64,000 nt of DNA from Actinomycetota bacterium (lineage in GTDB: Bacteria > Actinomycetota > Acidimicrobiia > IMCC26256 > PALSA-555): the NCBI GenBank assembly GCA_016870355.1, contig VGBR01000009.1, positions 1 to 64,000 of the forward strand, read 5' to 3'. Below, one piece after another: positions 45,802 through 55,689 of the stretch (its first letter is position 1; the number at the start of each line of letters is the position of its first letter). A model generated the notes under the pieces. That model worked only from the letters and a program-made list of their open reading frames with translations, did not search any database and was not told the origin of the DNA. Made by a program: the position numbers and the translations under genes.

Positions 45802-47661
45802 GTGCATCGCCCCGCGGCTTCCTCGATCCCGGATACGCCCGGGTCGTACCAGTTCAAAGACGCGCACGGGCGGGTGCTCTACGTCGGCAAGGCGAGCAAC
45901 CTGCGTAGCCGGTTGTCGTCGTACTTCGCGGCGCCCGAGACGCTCATGCCTCGCACCCGTCAGATGGTGGCCGCGGCCGACTCGGTTGAGTGGATCGAGG
46001 TTCGCAACGAGGTCGAGGCGCTGTTCCTCGAGTTCAACCTCATCCAGGCGCACAAGCCGCGCTTCAACGTGCGTTACAAGGACGACAAGTCGTACCCATA
46101 CCTCGCGGTCACCCTCGATGAGGAGTGGCCGCGGGCGATGGTGCTGCGCGGCGCCAAGCGCAAGGGCGTTCGCTACTTCGGGCCGTACGCGCACGCGTAT
46201 GCCATCCGCGAGACCCTTGACCTGTTGTTGCGGACGTTTGCGATCCGTACCTGCACAAAGCCGAAGTTCGACCGCCATCACCGACTTGGCCGTCCGTGCC
46301 TGTACGCCCACATCGAGAAGTGCGCGGCGCCATGCGTCGGCGACATCGACCGCGAGGCCTACGACGTGCTCGTGAATGAGCTGCTCGGGTTCCTCGACGG
46401 CGATCACGTACCAGTGCTCGAGCGGCTCGAGAAGGGCATGCACGAAGCCGCGGAAGCACTTGAGTTCGAGCGCGCCGCACGGCTGCGTGACCAGATCACC
46501 TCGGTGCGCAAAGCGATCGAACGTCAGCAGATGGTCGCGCCCAAGGAAGAGGACTTCGACGCGATCGCGCTGGCAGAGGATCCGCTCGAAGCGGCGGTGC
46601 AGATGTTCCTCGTGCGCCGGGGTCGAGTCGTTGGCCGCAAGGGCCTGATCGTCGACAAGGTCGAAGACCTCGATACGCCCGCGCTGGTCGGGCGGCTGCT
46701 GGAGCAGGTGTACGCGGGCGCGCCGCCCGAAGACATCCCCCGCGAAGTGCTTGTGCCGGTGCTTCCCGACGACGCCGCGCTCTACGAAGCGTTCCTCACC
46801 GAGGTCCGCGGGGCGAAGGTGGGTCTGCGGGTGCCGAGGCGGGGTGCCAAGCGAGAGCTGCTGACGACGGTTACGAGGAACGCGGAGGAAGCCTTCACGC
46901 AGCACCGGCTGCGGCGCGCCAGCGATCACAACGCGCGCGCCCGAGCGCTCACCAGTCTGCAAGAGGCGTTGGACCTTCCCGACGCGCCGCTGCGCATCGA
47001 GTGCTTCGACATCTCGAACCTCCAGGGCACCGAGATCGTCGGCTCGATGGTCGTGATGGAAGACGGCCTCGCGAAGCGATCGGACTACCGGCACTTCAAG
47101 GTGCGGTCGCAAGAGGGCCAGGACGACTTCGCGGCGATGGAAGAGGTCTTGACCCGCCGCTTCCAGCGCTACCTCGAGGAGCGAGAGGAGGGCGCGCGCC
47201 GCGGCCGACGCTTCGCGTACCCACCGAACCTGTTGCTCGTCGACGGCGGACGCGGCCAGCTGAACGTGGCGACGCGGGTGCTCGAAGAGCTCGGACTCGA
47301 GGACCTGCCCGCGGCCGCGCTCGCGAAGCGGTTCGAGGAGGTGTACCTCCCCAGCGCCGAGGACCCCGTGCGCATCCCGCGCGACTCCGAGGCGCTCTTC
47401 CTGCTGCAGCAGGTGCGGGACGAGGCCCACCGGTTCGCGGTCACATATCACCGCAAGCTGCGAGCGAAGAAGGCGACACGCTCCGTACTCGACGACGTGC
47501 CTGGGCTAGGCCCGACACGACGTTCGCGCCTTCTGCGAGAGTTCGGCTCTGTGAAGCAGCTGCGCGCCGCCGAGCGCGACACATTGCTCGCCTTACCATG
47601 GTTGCCGGACGCGGTGGGGCGAGCGGTCCACGACAAGCTCCACGGGCGTGAAGGTTCATGA
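45802..47661 (+). CDS. uvrC: Excinuclease ABC subunit C
   Basis: UvrC makes the two incisions of excision repair. The 619 residues include the N-terminal GIY-YIG nuclease (IPDTPGSYQFKDAHGRVLYV, GKASNLRSRL), a zinc-type cysteine cluster (CTKPKFDRHHRLGRPC), a UVR domain (LEFERAARLRDQI), the RNase H-like second nuclease (CFDISNLQG, LLVDGGRGQL) and a helix-hairpin-helix end (LDDVPGLGPTRRSRLLREFG). GTG 45802 was chosen; the upstream frame crosses the repeat element and nadA leader. It overlaps rapZ by 4 nt. Confidence 0.97.
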   Translation: MHRPAASSIPDTPGSYQFKDAHGRVLYVGKASNLRSRLSSYFAAPETLMPRTRQMVAAADSVEWIEVRNEVEALFLEFNLIQAHKPRFNVRYKDDKSYPYLAVTLDEEWPRAMVLRGAKRKGVRYFGPYAHAYAIRETLDLLLRTFAIRTCTKPKFDRHHRLGRPCLYAHIEKCAAPCVGDIDREAYDVLVNELLGFLDGDHVPVLERLEKGMHEAAEALEFERAARLRDQITSVRKAIERQQMVAPKEEDFDAIALAEDPLEAAVQMFLVRRGRVVGRKGLIVDKVEDLDTPALVGRLLEQVYAGAPPEDIPREVLVPVLPDDAALYEAFLTEVRGAKVGLRVPRRGAKRELLTTVTRNAEEAFTQHRLRRASDHNARARALTSLQEALDLPDAPLRIECFDISNLQGTEIVGSMVVMEDGLAKRSDYRHFKVRSQEGQDDFAAMEEVLTRRFQRYLEEREEGARRGRRFAYPPNLLLVDGGRGQLNVATRVLEELGLEDLPAAALAKRFEEVYLPSAEDPVRIPRDSEALFLLQQVRDEAHRFAVTYHRKLRAKKATRSVLDDVPGLGPTRRSRLLREFGSVKQLRAAERDTLLALPWLPDAVGRAVHDKLHGREGS

Positions 47662-48533
47662 GCACGCACGCGCTCGAGCTCACGATCGTCACCGGCATGT
47701 CAGGCGCCGGCCGATCGTCGGTGGCCGACAGCCTCGAAGACGTCGGCTTCTTCGTGATCGACAACGTGCCGCCGGCGCTCATCCCGAAGGTGGCCGAGCT
47801 GGCACGCGAGGGCGACCGCCCGACGCGCTACGCGCTCGTTGTCGACGTGCGGTCTGGTGCATTCATGGACGAGCTCGCGGCCGCGCTCTCCGATCTGCGC
47901 GAAGCGGGTGTGCGCACTCGCGTGCTGTTCCTCGACGCGAACGACGAGACGCTCGTGCGCAGGTTCGAGGCGTCGAGGCGCCCGCATCCGCTGGCCGCGG
48001 GCGATCGCGTGACCGACGGGATCACTCGCGAGCGCGAGCTGCTGGAGGAGCTCAAGGGGCAAGCCGACCTCGTGATCGACACCTCGAACCTCAACGTCCA
48101 CGAGCTTCGGGAGCGGGTGCGCGAGATCTTCACCGAGGACCATCCCGGTGCACCGCTCCAGACGAGCGTGGTGTCGTTCGGGTACAAGCACGGACTGCCA
48201 CTCGATGTCGATCTCGTGTTCGATTGCCGGTTCCTCCCGAACCCGCACTGGGTCGAGCGCCTGCGGCCCCTGCCTGGCACGGACACGAAGGTCCGGCGCT
48301 ACGTGCTCCAGCAACCCGAGGCGAAGGCGTTCCTCGAAGAGCTCTCGCGGATGCTCGAGCTGTTGCTCCCCGCGTACGCACGTGAGGGCAAGGCGTACCT
48401 CTCGATCGGTGTGGGTTGCACCGGTGGCCGTCATCGCGGCGTCGTGATCGCACACGAGTTGGGCAAGGTGCTGGAGAAGCTGGGTTTCCCTGCGCGTATC
48501 CACCACCGTGATCTCGAGCGCGCTGATGGCTGA
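47658..48533 (+). CDS. rapZ: RapZ/YvcJ-type nucleotide-binding protein
   Basis: This 291-residue P-loop protein of the RapZ family links cell-wall precursor sensing and RNA binding in other bacteria. The Walker A is GMSGAGRSS at about 13-21, with Arg in place of Lys as is usual in actinobacteria. The C-terminal domain has the conserved SFGYKHGLP, VFDCRFLPNPHW and GCTGGRHRGVV. The ATG overlaps the uvrC stop, and the end overlaps yvcK. Position in the uvrC-rapZ-yvcK cluster is strongly conserved. Confidence 0.94.
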   Translation: MSTHALELTIVTGMSGAGRSSVADSLEDVGFFVIDNVPPALIPKVAELAREGDRPTRYALVVDVRSGAFMDELAAALSDLREAGVRTRVLFLDANDETLVRRFEASRRPHPLAAGDRVTDGITRERELLEELKGQADLVIDTSNLNVHELRERVREIFTEDHPGAPLQTSVVSFGYKHGLPLDVDLVFDCRFLPNPHWVERLRPLPGTDTKVRRYVLQQPEAKAFLEELSRMLELLLPAYAREGKAYLSIGVGCTGGRHRGVVIAHELGKVLEKLGFPARIHHRDLERADG

Positions 48534-49449
48534 ACAACATCCGAAGGTGGTCGCGCTCGGCGGAGGTCACGGCCTCGCAGTGGCGCTGACCGCCATCCGC
48601 ACCTATGCGCAGAAGATCACGGCGGTGGTGAGCGTCGCCGATGACGGTGGGTCGTCGGGTCGTCTTCGGCGCGATCTCCAGCTCCCGGCGCCGGGTGACG
48701 TGCGCAAGTGCTTGGTGGCATTGGCCGAACCCGGCAACGTGTGGGCCGACGCGTTCGAGCACCGCTTTGAAGGCGGCGAGCTCAGTGGTCACGCGCTCGG
48801 CAACGTGGTGCTGGCCGGTCTCACCGAGACGCTGGGTGACTTCGGTGCAGCCGTCGACGAGGCCGCGCGTGTGCTCGGAGCCGTCGGCCGGGTGGTTCCC
48901 GCGACCACTGAGCCCGTGGTGCTGAAGGCGCATGTCGACACCGAGCTTGCCCAGGGCCGACCGGTCGAAGGCCAGGTCGCGGTGATGAACGTCGCCGGGC
49001 GGATCCGGCGCGTCGAGCTCATCCCGCCCGACGCGCCCGCACACCCCGATGCGCTCACGGCGATCGCGAGTGCCGATCAGGTCGTGCTTGCGCCCGGATC
49101 GCTGTTCACCAGCGCCCTCCCGGTGCTCGCCGTGGCCGCGCTGCGCGACGCGGTCGCCGCCACTCCGGCGCGGGTCGTGCAGGTCTCCAACCTCGGCACC
49201 CAGGTTCCCGAGACGGACGGCCTCGATGCGACCGATCACCTCCGAGCGGTGATCGAGCACGGAGCCCGGGTCGATCAGTTCCTCTACAGCCCCGATGCAT
49301 TGGCCTGCGACGAGGCAGCGATCCGGGACCTTGGTGCCGAGCCGGTGGCCGCGGACGTCTCAGAGCCGCCGCACTTGGCGCACGACCCCGCGAGATTGGC
49401 GACGGCCCTCCGCAGTCTGCTGGAGTCCGGTGGGAGACCCGAAGCCTGA
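48526..49449 (+). CDS. yvcK: YvcK/CofD-like gluconeogenesis factor
   Basis: This 307-residue protein of the CofD-like YvcK family is needed for growth on gluconeogenic carbon and for cell shape in Bacillus and mycobacteria (CuvA), and binds UDP-sugars. It has the N-terminal VVALGGGHGLAVALTAIR, VSVADDGGSSGRLRRDL, and VLAPGSLFTS. The ATG 48526 overlaps the rapZ end and is preferred over the GTG at 48508. The usual next gene, whiA, is absent: gap starts 12 nt after the stop. Confidence 0.93.
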   Translation: MAEQHPKVVALGGGHGLAVALTAIRTYAQKITAVVSVADDGGSSGRLRRDLQLPAPGDVRKCLVALAEPGNVWADAFEHRFEGGELSGHALGNVVLAGLTETLGDFGAAVDEAARVLGAVGRVVPATTEPVVLKAHVDTELAQGRPVEGQVAVMNVAGRIRRVELIPPDAPAHPDALTAIASADQVVLAPGSLFTSALPVLAVAALRDAVAATPARVVQVSNLGTQVPETDGLDATDHLRAVIEHGARVDQFLYSPDALACDEAAIRDLGAEPVAADVSEPPHLAHDPARLATALRSLLESGGRPEA

Positions 49450-49461
49450 GAGGATGCTTCC

Positions 49462-50493
<1,032 letters not shown>

Positions 50494-50505
50494 GCGCGGA
50501 GACGT

Positions 50506-50598
50506 CCTGCGGCCGAGCGAGCGCGACCAGAGTGATGGAACAGTCGAGCGTCCCGCAGGGCGGCCGTAGGTACCCTGCGGCCGAGCGAGCGCGACCAG
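50506..50598 (+). repeat. 25-bp direct repeat and palindrome between gap and pgk (repeat family copy 3)
   Basis: A 25-nt repeat beginning CCTGCGGCCGAGCGAGCGCG occurs at 50506-50530 and again at 50574-50598. Between them CCGCAGGG (50553) pairs with CCCTGCGG (50580). The flanks GAGCGTCCCG and GCCGAGCGAG match copy 1 at 37628. The second repeat ends immediately before the pgk start codon. Confidence 0.7.
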
Positions 50599-50599
50599 C

Positions 50600-51781
50600 A
50601 TGATGCGGCTGCCGCGGCTGGAGGACCTGCCGCTCGAAGAAGGAGCGCGCGTGCTCGTCCGCGCGGACTTCAACGTGCCGTTGCGTGAGGGCCACATCGA
50701 GGACGACCTTCGCATCGTCACGGTTGAGCCCACGCTTGCGTACCTCCTGGAGCGCCGCGCACGAGTGGTGGCGTGCGGGCATCTCGGACGCCCGAAGGGC
50801 GTAGCGGACCCGCAGTACTCGATGGCACCGGTCGCGACGCGCCTCGGTCACGTGCTGGGAGCCGACGTCGCGTTGGCTCCAGGCGTCGTCGGCGCGGAGG
50901 TGGACGCAGCGGTCAAGGCACTTGCCCCCGGACGCGTGCTGCTGCTCGAGAACCTCCGATTCGACGCCGGCGAGACCGCCAACGATCCGGCCTTCGCCGT
51001 CGCGCTGAGCGCGCTGGGGGAGTGCTACGTGAACGAGGCCTTTGGCGTGTCGCATCGTGCCCACGCGTCGATCGTCGGACCGCCGCAGACGTTGCCCTGT
51101 GCGGCGGGTCGCTTGCTGGAACGCGAGGTCGAGGAGCTCGGTCGGCTGCTCGACAACCCGCGGTCACCGTTCGTGGCGATCCTCGGTGGCGCCAAGGTCA
51201 GCGACAAGCTCGGCGTGATCCGCGCACTGCTCCAGCGCTGCGACGCGATCATCGTCGGTGGCGCGATGGCGTTCACGTTCCTCGTGGCGCAGGGCGCTGA
51301 GGTCGGGGCATCGCTCGTCGAGCCCGACATGGTCGACGAGTGCCGCGAGCTCCTCGCGACCGGGCAGGTGCACATCCCAGTCGATGTCGTCGTCGCCGAG
51401 CGCATCGAAGCCGACGCGCCCACGCGCATCGTCGGCGCGAGGTCGATACCGGGCGGGTGGATGGGTCTCGACATCGGGCCCGGAAGCGCGGCGATCTTCG
51501 TCGACCTGCTCGGCGAGGCGCGGACCGTCCTCTGGAACGGGCCGATGGGCGTGTTCGAGGTGGAGCCATTCGCGGCGGGCACGAGGGCCGTGGCCGAGGC
51601 GGTGGCGGAGTGCCGGGGCTTCACCGTCGTTGGTGGCGGCGACAGCGCGGCCGCGGTCAGAGAGATGGGGCTTGCCGACCGCATCGATCACGTGAGCACG
51701 GGGGGCGGCGCATCGCTGGAGCTGATCGAGGCCGGCGATCTGCCTGGCCTCCAGGCGTTGCGCGAAGGTCGCGCCGCATGA
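50600..51781 (+). CDS. pgk: Phosphoglycerate kinase
   Basis: Pgk makes ATP from 1,3-bisphosphoglycerate. The 393 residues have the substrate site VLVRADFNVPL near 18-28, HLGRPKG, LLENLRFDAGE, the hinge and nucleotide site (AILGGAKVSDKLGVI), and GGGDSAAAV near the end. Two ATGs (50600 and 50603) are adjacent. No Shine-Dalgarno is visible because the upstream sequence is the repeat element. Probably cotranscribed with gap. Confidence 0.97.
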   Translation: MMRLPRLEDLPLEEGARVLVRADFNVPLREGHIEDDLRIVTVEPTLAYLLERRARVVACGHLGRPKGVADPQYSMAPVATRLGHVLGADVALAPGVVGAEVDAAVKALAPGRVLLLENLRFDAGETANDPAFAVALSALGECYVNEAFGVSHRAHASIVGPPQTLPCAAGRLLEREVEELGRLLDNPRSPFVAILGGAKVSDKLGVIRALLQRCDAIIVGGAMAFTFLVAQGAEVGASLVEPDMVDECRELLATGQVHIPVDVVVAERIEADAPTRIVGARSIPGGWMGLDIGPGSAAIFVDLLGEARTVLWNGPMGVFEVEPFAAGTRAVAEAVAECRGFTVVGGGDSAAAVREMGLADRIDHVSTGGGASLELIEAGDLPGLQALREGRAA

Positions 51782-51797
51782 GTCGAAAGGTCGAACC

Positions 51798-52571
51798 ATG
51801 AGCGCTGATCGCAAGCCCATCATCGCCGCGAACTGGAAGATGCACCACGATCACCTGGTCGCCATCCAGGTCGTGCAGAAGCTGTCGTACGCGCTGGAGC
51901 CCTCCGACTACGACACCTGCGACATCGTCATCTGCCCTCCGTTCACCGGGATCCGCTCGATCCAGAACTTGCTCGAAGGAGACAAGATCCCGCTGCTCCT
52001 CGGCGCGCAGAGCTGTCACTGGGAAGACGAGGGCGCCTTCACCGGCGAGGTCGCGCCGCCGATGTTGGCGCGGATGAACGTCTCGTACGTGATCGCGGGT
52101 CACTCCGAGCGCCGCCAGCTCTTCGGCGAGACCGACGAGATTGTGAACAAGAAGGCGCGCGCGATCCTCAAGCACGGGATGAACCCGATCGTGTGCGTCG
52201 GCGAGACGCTCGAGGAGCGAGAGGCGGGTGCGACCGATGAGCGCGTGGCGACGCAGACCCGCGCCGCGTTTGCGAGCATCAAGAGCCCCGAGGCTGAGCG
52301 GTGCGTGGTTGCCTACGAGCCGATCTGGGCCATCGGCACCGGTCGCAACGCGACCCCCGACGATGCGAACACGACCATCGGCGTGATCCGCAATGTGCTG
52401 CGAGAGCTCTACCGCGAGGTCGCCGACGCCATGCGCATCCAGTACGGGGGGAGCGTGAAGCCGGGCAACATCGCCGACCTCATGGCGATGCCCGAGATCG
52501 ACGGTGCACTCGTGGGCGGTGCGTCGCTCGATCCCGGCGACTTCTCCCAGATCATCCGGTTTCGGACCTAG
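51798..52571 (+). CDS. tpiA: Triosephosphate isomerase
   Basis: TpiA interconverts dihydroxyacetone phosphate and glyceraldehyde-3-phosphate. The 257-residue barrel has Lys14 in AANWKMH, His102 in IAGHSERR, Glu174 in VAYEPIWAIGTG, and the phosphate sites IQYGGSVKPGN and GALVGGASL. GAAAGG precedes the ATG. It is 16 nt after pgk. Confidence 0.97.
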   Translation: MSADRKPIIAANWKMHHDHLVAIQVVQKLSYALEPSDYDTCDIVICPPFTGIRSIQNLLEGDKIPLLLGAQSCHWEDEGAFTGEVAPPMLARMNVSYVIAGHSERRQLFGETDEIVNKKARAILKHGMNPIVCVGETLEEREAGATDERVATQTRAAFASIKSPEAERCVVAYEPIWAIGTGRNATPDDANTTIGVIRNVLRELYREVADAMRIQYGGSVKPGNIADLMAMPEIDGALVGGASLDPGDFSQIIRFRT

Positions 52572-52588
52572 CACTAGACTGCAGGGCC

Positions 52589-52825
52589 GTGCTCGACACC
52601 ATCCTCATCGTGATCGACGTGCTCACGGCGATCGTGCTCGTGTTCTTGATCCTGCTGCACTCGGGCCGCGGCGGTGGCCTGTCCGACATGTTCGGCGGCG
52701 GTCAGCTGGGCGGCTCCATGGCCGGCTCCACCGTCGTGGAGCGGAACCTCGACCGCCTGACGATCATCACCGCGGTGATCTTCGCGTTCACCACGCTCAT
52801 CCTCGCCCTGCGCCTTCAGCCTTAG
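52589..52825 (+). CDS. secG: Preprotein translocase subunit SecG
   Basis: SecG is a small partner of the SecYEG channel. The 78 residues form two membrane helices (about 4-24 and 55-75) joined by the conserved glycine-rich loop with SGRGGGLSDMFGG. The GTG 52589 was chosen; TAGACT, a -10-like box, lies 8 nt upstream. tpiA-secG is the conserved order in actinobacteria. Confidence 0.94.
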   Translation: MLDTILIVIDVLTAIVLVFLILLHSGRGGGLSDMFGGGQLGGSMAGSTVVERNLDRLTIITAVIFAFTTLILALRLQP

Positions 52826-52942
52826 CTCGAGAGGGCTCCAGGGCGTTCCTGGCACCGCTCGCTGTGCGAATGCCATGGCATCTCGCCGCGCGTGTGGTAA
52901 CAACAGGCCCGACTTCCTACTGGGAGTAACAGGGGGTACACC

Positions 52943-54616
52943 GTGAGGGCACGCCAGATCACGCGCGTCGTCGCGGCTTGTGCAATCGCGACCGTCGTCG
53001 GGGCAATTTCGATCTTCCCGGCGAACGCCGCGGTACGCAGGCAAGGCGGCGGTGGTGGCGACATCGTCATCGGCGCGGAGCAAGAGGGCGACTGTGCGGA
53101 CTGGATCAGCTCTTGCGCCGGTTCGAGCTGGCAGATCTGGATCATGGGCCAGCACACGATGCCGCGCACGTTCGACTTCGTCCCGAAGAGCAAGACCAGC
53201 ATCGTCTACGAGCGCAACGTGCTCCTTGCCAGCGAGCCCACCGTCGAGGAAGAGGGCGGCAAGACCGTCATCACCTACGAGATCAACCCCGACGCGGTGT
53301 GGTCCGACGGTGAGCCGATCACCTCGCACGACTTCTTCTACACGTGGGACCAGATCGTCAACGGCGAGGACATCTACGACCCGACGGGCTACATCGACAT
53401 CGAGTCGGTCGACGACTCCGACCCGGCGGTGGCTGTGGTGACGTTCTCCACGCCGTACTCCGGCTGGCGCTCGCTGTTCGGCGGTCAGTACGGCATCTAC
53501 CCGAGCCACATCCTCGAGGGCCAGGACCGCAACGCGGCGACGGTCAACGGGTACGACTGGTCGGGCGGGCCGTACATCGCCGATTGGCAGAAGGGTGTCA
53601 GCGTCACGTTGACCCCGAACCCCAACTGGTACGGCGACCCGGTGAAGAACGACAGCGTCACGTTCCAGTTCCTGACGGACACGGCCGCGGAGTTCCAGGC
53701 GTTCACGTCGGGTCAGGTGGACGCGATCTACCCGCAGCCACAGCCGGACGTCATCGAGCAGATCGAGGCCGGCATCGAGGGTGCGAACTCGTACTTCACG
53801 CCCTACACACCCAACGCGGAAGCGCTCTGGATCAACAACGCGGCCTTCCCGTTCGACTCGGTCAAGGTGCGCCAGGCGTTCGCGTACTCGATCGACCGTG
53901 ACGTCGTCGTGGAGCGGCTCTTCGGCGGTCTCGGGATCACCGAGGCGCTCAACACGATCAACCCGCCGATCACGGCCGAATTTGCTGACACCGAGGCGTT
54001 CTCGAAGTACACGCTGAACCTCAAGAAGGTGAAGCAGCTCATGACGAGCGACGGCTGGGAGAAGAACGCCGATGGCTTCTGGGAGAAGGACGGCGAGCAG
54101 GCCGACATCGTCATCCAGTCGACCGAGGGCAACGCCCGCCGTGCGCTGACCGAGGAGATCCTCCAGGAGCTGCTCGGCAACGCGGGGTTCAACCTGACCA
54201 TCGAGAACCACTCGGCTGGCGACCTGTTCGGTCAGAACCTGCCGAACGGTGACTTCCAGGTCGGTCTGTACGCGCAGGTGGCGACACAGCTCGAGCCGGG
54301 CAACTGCTCGATCTTCTGCTCGTACAACATCCCGACCGAGGACAACGAGTTCAGCGGCCAGAACTGGACACGTACCGACCTGCCGCAGATCGATCCGCTG
54401 CTGGAGACGGTGGGGTCGAGCTCGGACTCCGACGAGGTCGCGGCGGCCAACAAGAAGGCCGACAAGATCTCGGCGAAGTTCTTGATCTCGCTCCCGCTCG
54501 ACCCGCTACCGAACATCTCCCTGTGGAGCAAGGACATCAAGGGGATCAACAAGAAGGCACCTGACAGCGGCGTGTTCGCTCTGTTCTGGAACCTGGCGGA
54601 GTGGACCAAGTCGTAG
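52943..54616 (+). CDS. ABC transporter substrate-binding protein, peptide type (SBP_bac_5)
   Basis: This 557-residue exported receptor of family 5 binds peptides or similar solutes for the permeases encoded downstream. A signal peptide of about 30 residues ends FPANAA; there is no lipobox cysteine, unusual for a Gram-positive cell, where such receptors are normally lipoproteins. The body has WSDGEPITSHDFFYTWDQIV, GPYIADWQKG, and the VRQAFAYSIDRDVVV segment typical of the family. AGGGGG precedes the GTG. It is followed by a strong hairpin that probably lowers expression of the permease genes relative to this receptor. Confidence 0.92.
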   Translation: MRARQITRVVAACAIATVVGAISIFPANAAVRRQGGGGGDIVIGAEQEGDCADWISSCAGSSWQIWIMGQHTMPRTFDFVPKSKTSIVYERNVLLASEPTVEEEGGKTVITYEINPDAVWSDGEPITSHDFFYTWDQIVNGEDIYDPTGYIDIESVDDSDPAVAVVTFSTPYSGWRSLFGGQYGIYPSHILEGQDRNAATVNGYDWSGGPYIADWQKGVSVTLTPNPNWYGDPVKNDSVTFQFLTDTAAEFQAFTSGQVDAIYPQPQPDVIEQIEAGIEGANSYFTPYTPNAEALWINNAAFPFDSVKVRQAFAYSIDRDVVVERLFGGLGITEALNTINPPITAEFADTEAFSKYTLNLKKVKQLMTSDGWEKNADGFWEKDGEQADIVIQSTEGNARRALTEEILQELLGNAGFNLTIENHSAGDLFGQNLPNGDFQVGLYAQVATQLEPGNCSIFCSYNIPTEDNEFSGQNWTRTDLPQIDPLLETVGSSSDSDEVAAANKKADKISAKFLISLPLDPLPNISLWSKDIKGINKKAPDSGVFALFWNLAEWTKS

Positions 54617-54644
54617 GAAGCGCGTTCCGCAAGTCATCGTGTGA

Positions 54645-54674
54645 GCGGTCCCGGCCTCTCGAGGCCGGGACCGC
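54645..54674 (+). terminator. 13-bp hairpin between receptor and permease genes
   Basis: GCGGTCCCGGCCT (54645-54657) pairs perfectly with AGGCCGGGACCGC (54662-54674) over a CTCG loop. With no T-tract it is more likely a partial terminator or mRNA-protecting hairpin that gives a high receptor-to-permease ratio. Confidence 0.7.
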
Positions 54675-54710
54675 CACGCGCGCGGGGGCACCGACGAGGG
54701 GCCGCTCCGG

Positions 54711-55679
54711 GTGCTGACGTACGTCGCTCGGCGGGTGCTCTATTCGATCCCCGTGCTGCTCGTCGCATCGTTCCTGCTCTTCGTGTTCGTCCGAGCGACC
54801 TTCGACCCGACCGTGAAGCTCCGGGCGAGTCGCGATCCCCAGGCCGTGCAGCGCGAGCGCGAGCGGCTCGGTCTCGACAAGCCGGTGCCCGAGCAGTTCG
54901 TCAAGTGGCTGGGCGACTTCGTCCAGGGCGACTTCGGCCACAGCGAGCGCACGCGCGAATCCGTCTCCACGATGATCGTCCGTGCGCTCGGGTACACCGT
55001 GCAGCTGATCTTCTGGGGCGTCGTCGTCTCCGCCATCATCGCGATCGCGATCGGCGTCTACTCGGCGTCCCGACAATATTCAAAGCTCGACTACACCTTC
55101 ACCGGGCTCGCGTTCCTCGGGTTGGCCATGCCACCGTTCTGGTTCGGCCTCCTCGCGATGCAGCTGCTCTCGAGCGGCCCGAAGCAATGGTTCGGGCTCT
55201 CCGAGCCGATCTTCCCGACGATCGGACTGCACAGCCCGGGCGAGAGTGGGATCAACCTCGACTACCTGCGCCATCTCGTGCTGCCCGTCATGACGTTGAC
55301 GGTCCAGATCATCGCCAGCTGGAGTCGCTACCAACGAGCGTCGATGCTCGACGTGATGTCCTCGGACTACATCCGCACGGCGCGGGCCAAGGGCGTTCCG
55401 CAACGAAGGGTCGTCTTCAAACACGGTCTGCGCAACGCGCTCATCCCGCTCGTCACCGTCATGTCGCTCGACATCGGGGCCGTGTTCGGCGGTCTCATCA
55501 TCACCGAGAAGATCTTCTCGGTGCCGGGCATGGGGCGGCTGTTCTTCGATTCGTTGCTCTACGGCGACATCATCACGCTGGAAGCGTGGTTCGTGGTCTC
55601 GGCGCTGTTCATCATCCTGTTCAACCTGATCGCCGACGTGCTGTACGGCGTACTCGACCCGCGGGTGCGGCTCGCGTGA
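54711..55679 (+). CDS. ABC transporter permease, DppB/OppB type
   Basis: This 322-residue inner-membrane permease has six helices. The first is at residues 8-28, followed by an extracytoplasmic loop with GLDKPVPEQFVKWLGDFVQG. The cytoplasmic EAA coupling loop is YIRTARAKGVPQRRVVFKHG with the RNALIPLV that follows. The start is GTG 54711. It pairs with the next permease, 10 nt downstream. Confidence 0.93.
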   Translation: MLTYVARRVLYSIPVLLVASFLLFVFVRATFDPTVKLRASRDPQAVQRERERLGLDKPVPEQFVKWLGDFVQGDFGHSERTRESVSTMIVRALGYTVQLIFWGVVVSAIIAIAIGVYSASRQYSKLDYTFTGLAFLGLAMPPFWFGLLAMQLLSSGPKQWFGLSEPIFPTIGLHSPGESGINLDYLRHLVLPVMTLTVQIIASWSRYQRASMLDVMSSDYIRTARAKGVPQRRVVFKHGLRNALIPLVTVMSLDIGAVFGGLIITEKIFSVPGMGRLFFDSLLYGDIITLEAWFVVSALFIILFNLIADVLYGVLDPRVRLA

Positions 55680-55689
55680 AGCGGCCACG

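Noticed and set aside
45655-47451. 598-codon minus-strand frame opposite uvrC
   Set aside because: Antisense of uvrC, which has all its domains on the plus strand.
52574-54211. 545-codon minus-strand frame opposite the receptor gene
   Set aside because: Antisense shadow; Val/Arg/Asp-rich without domains.
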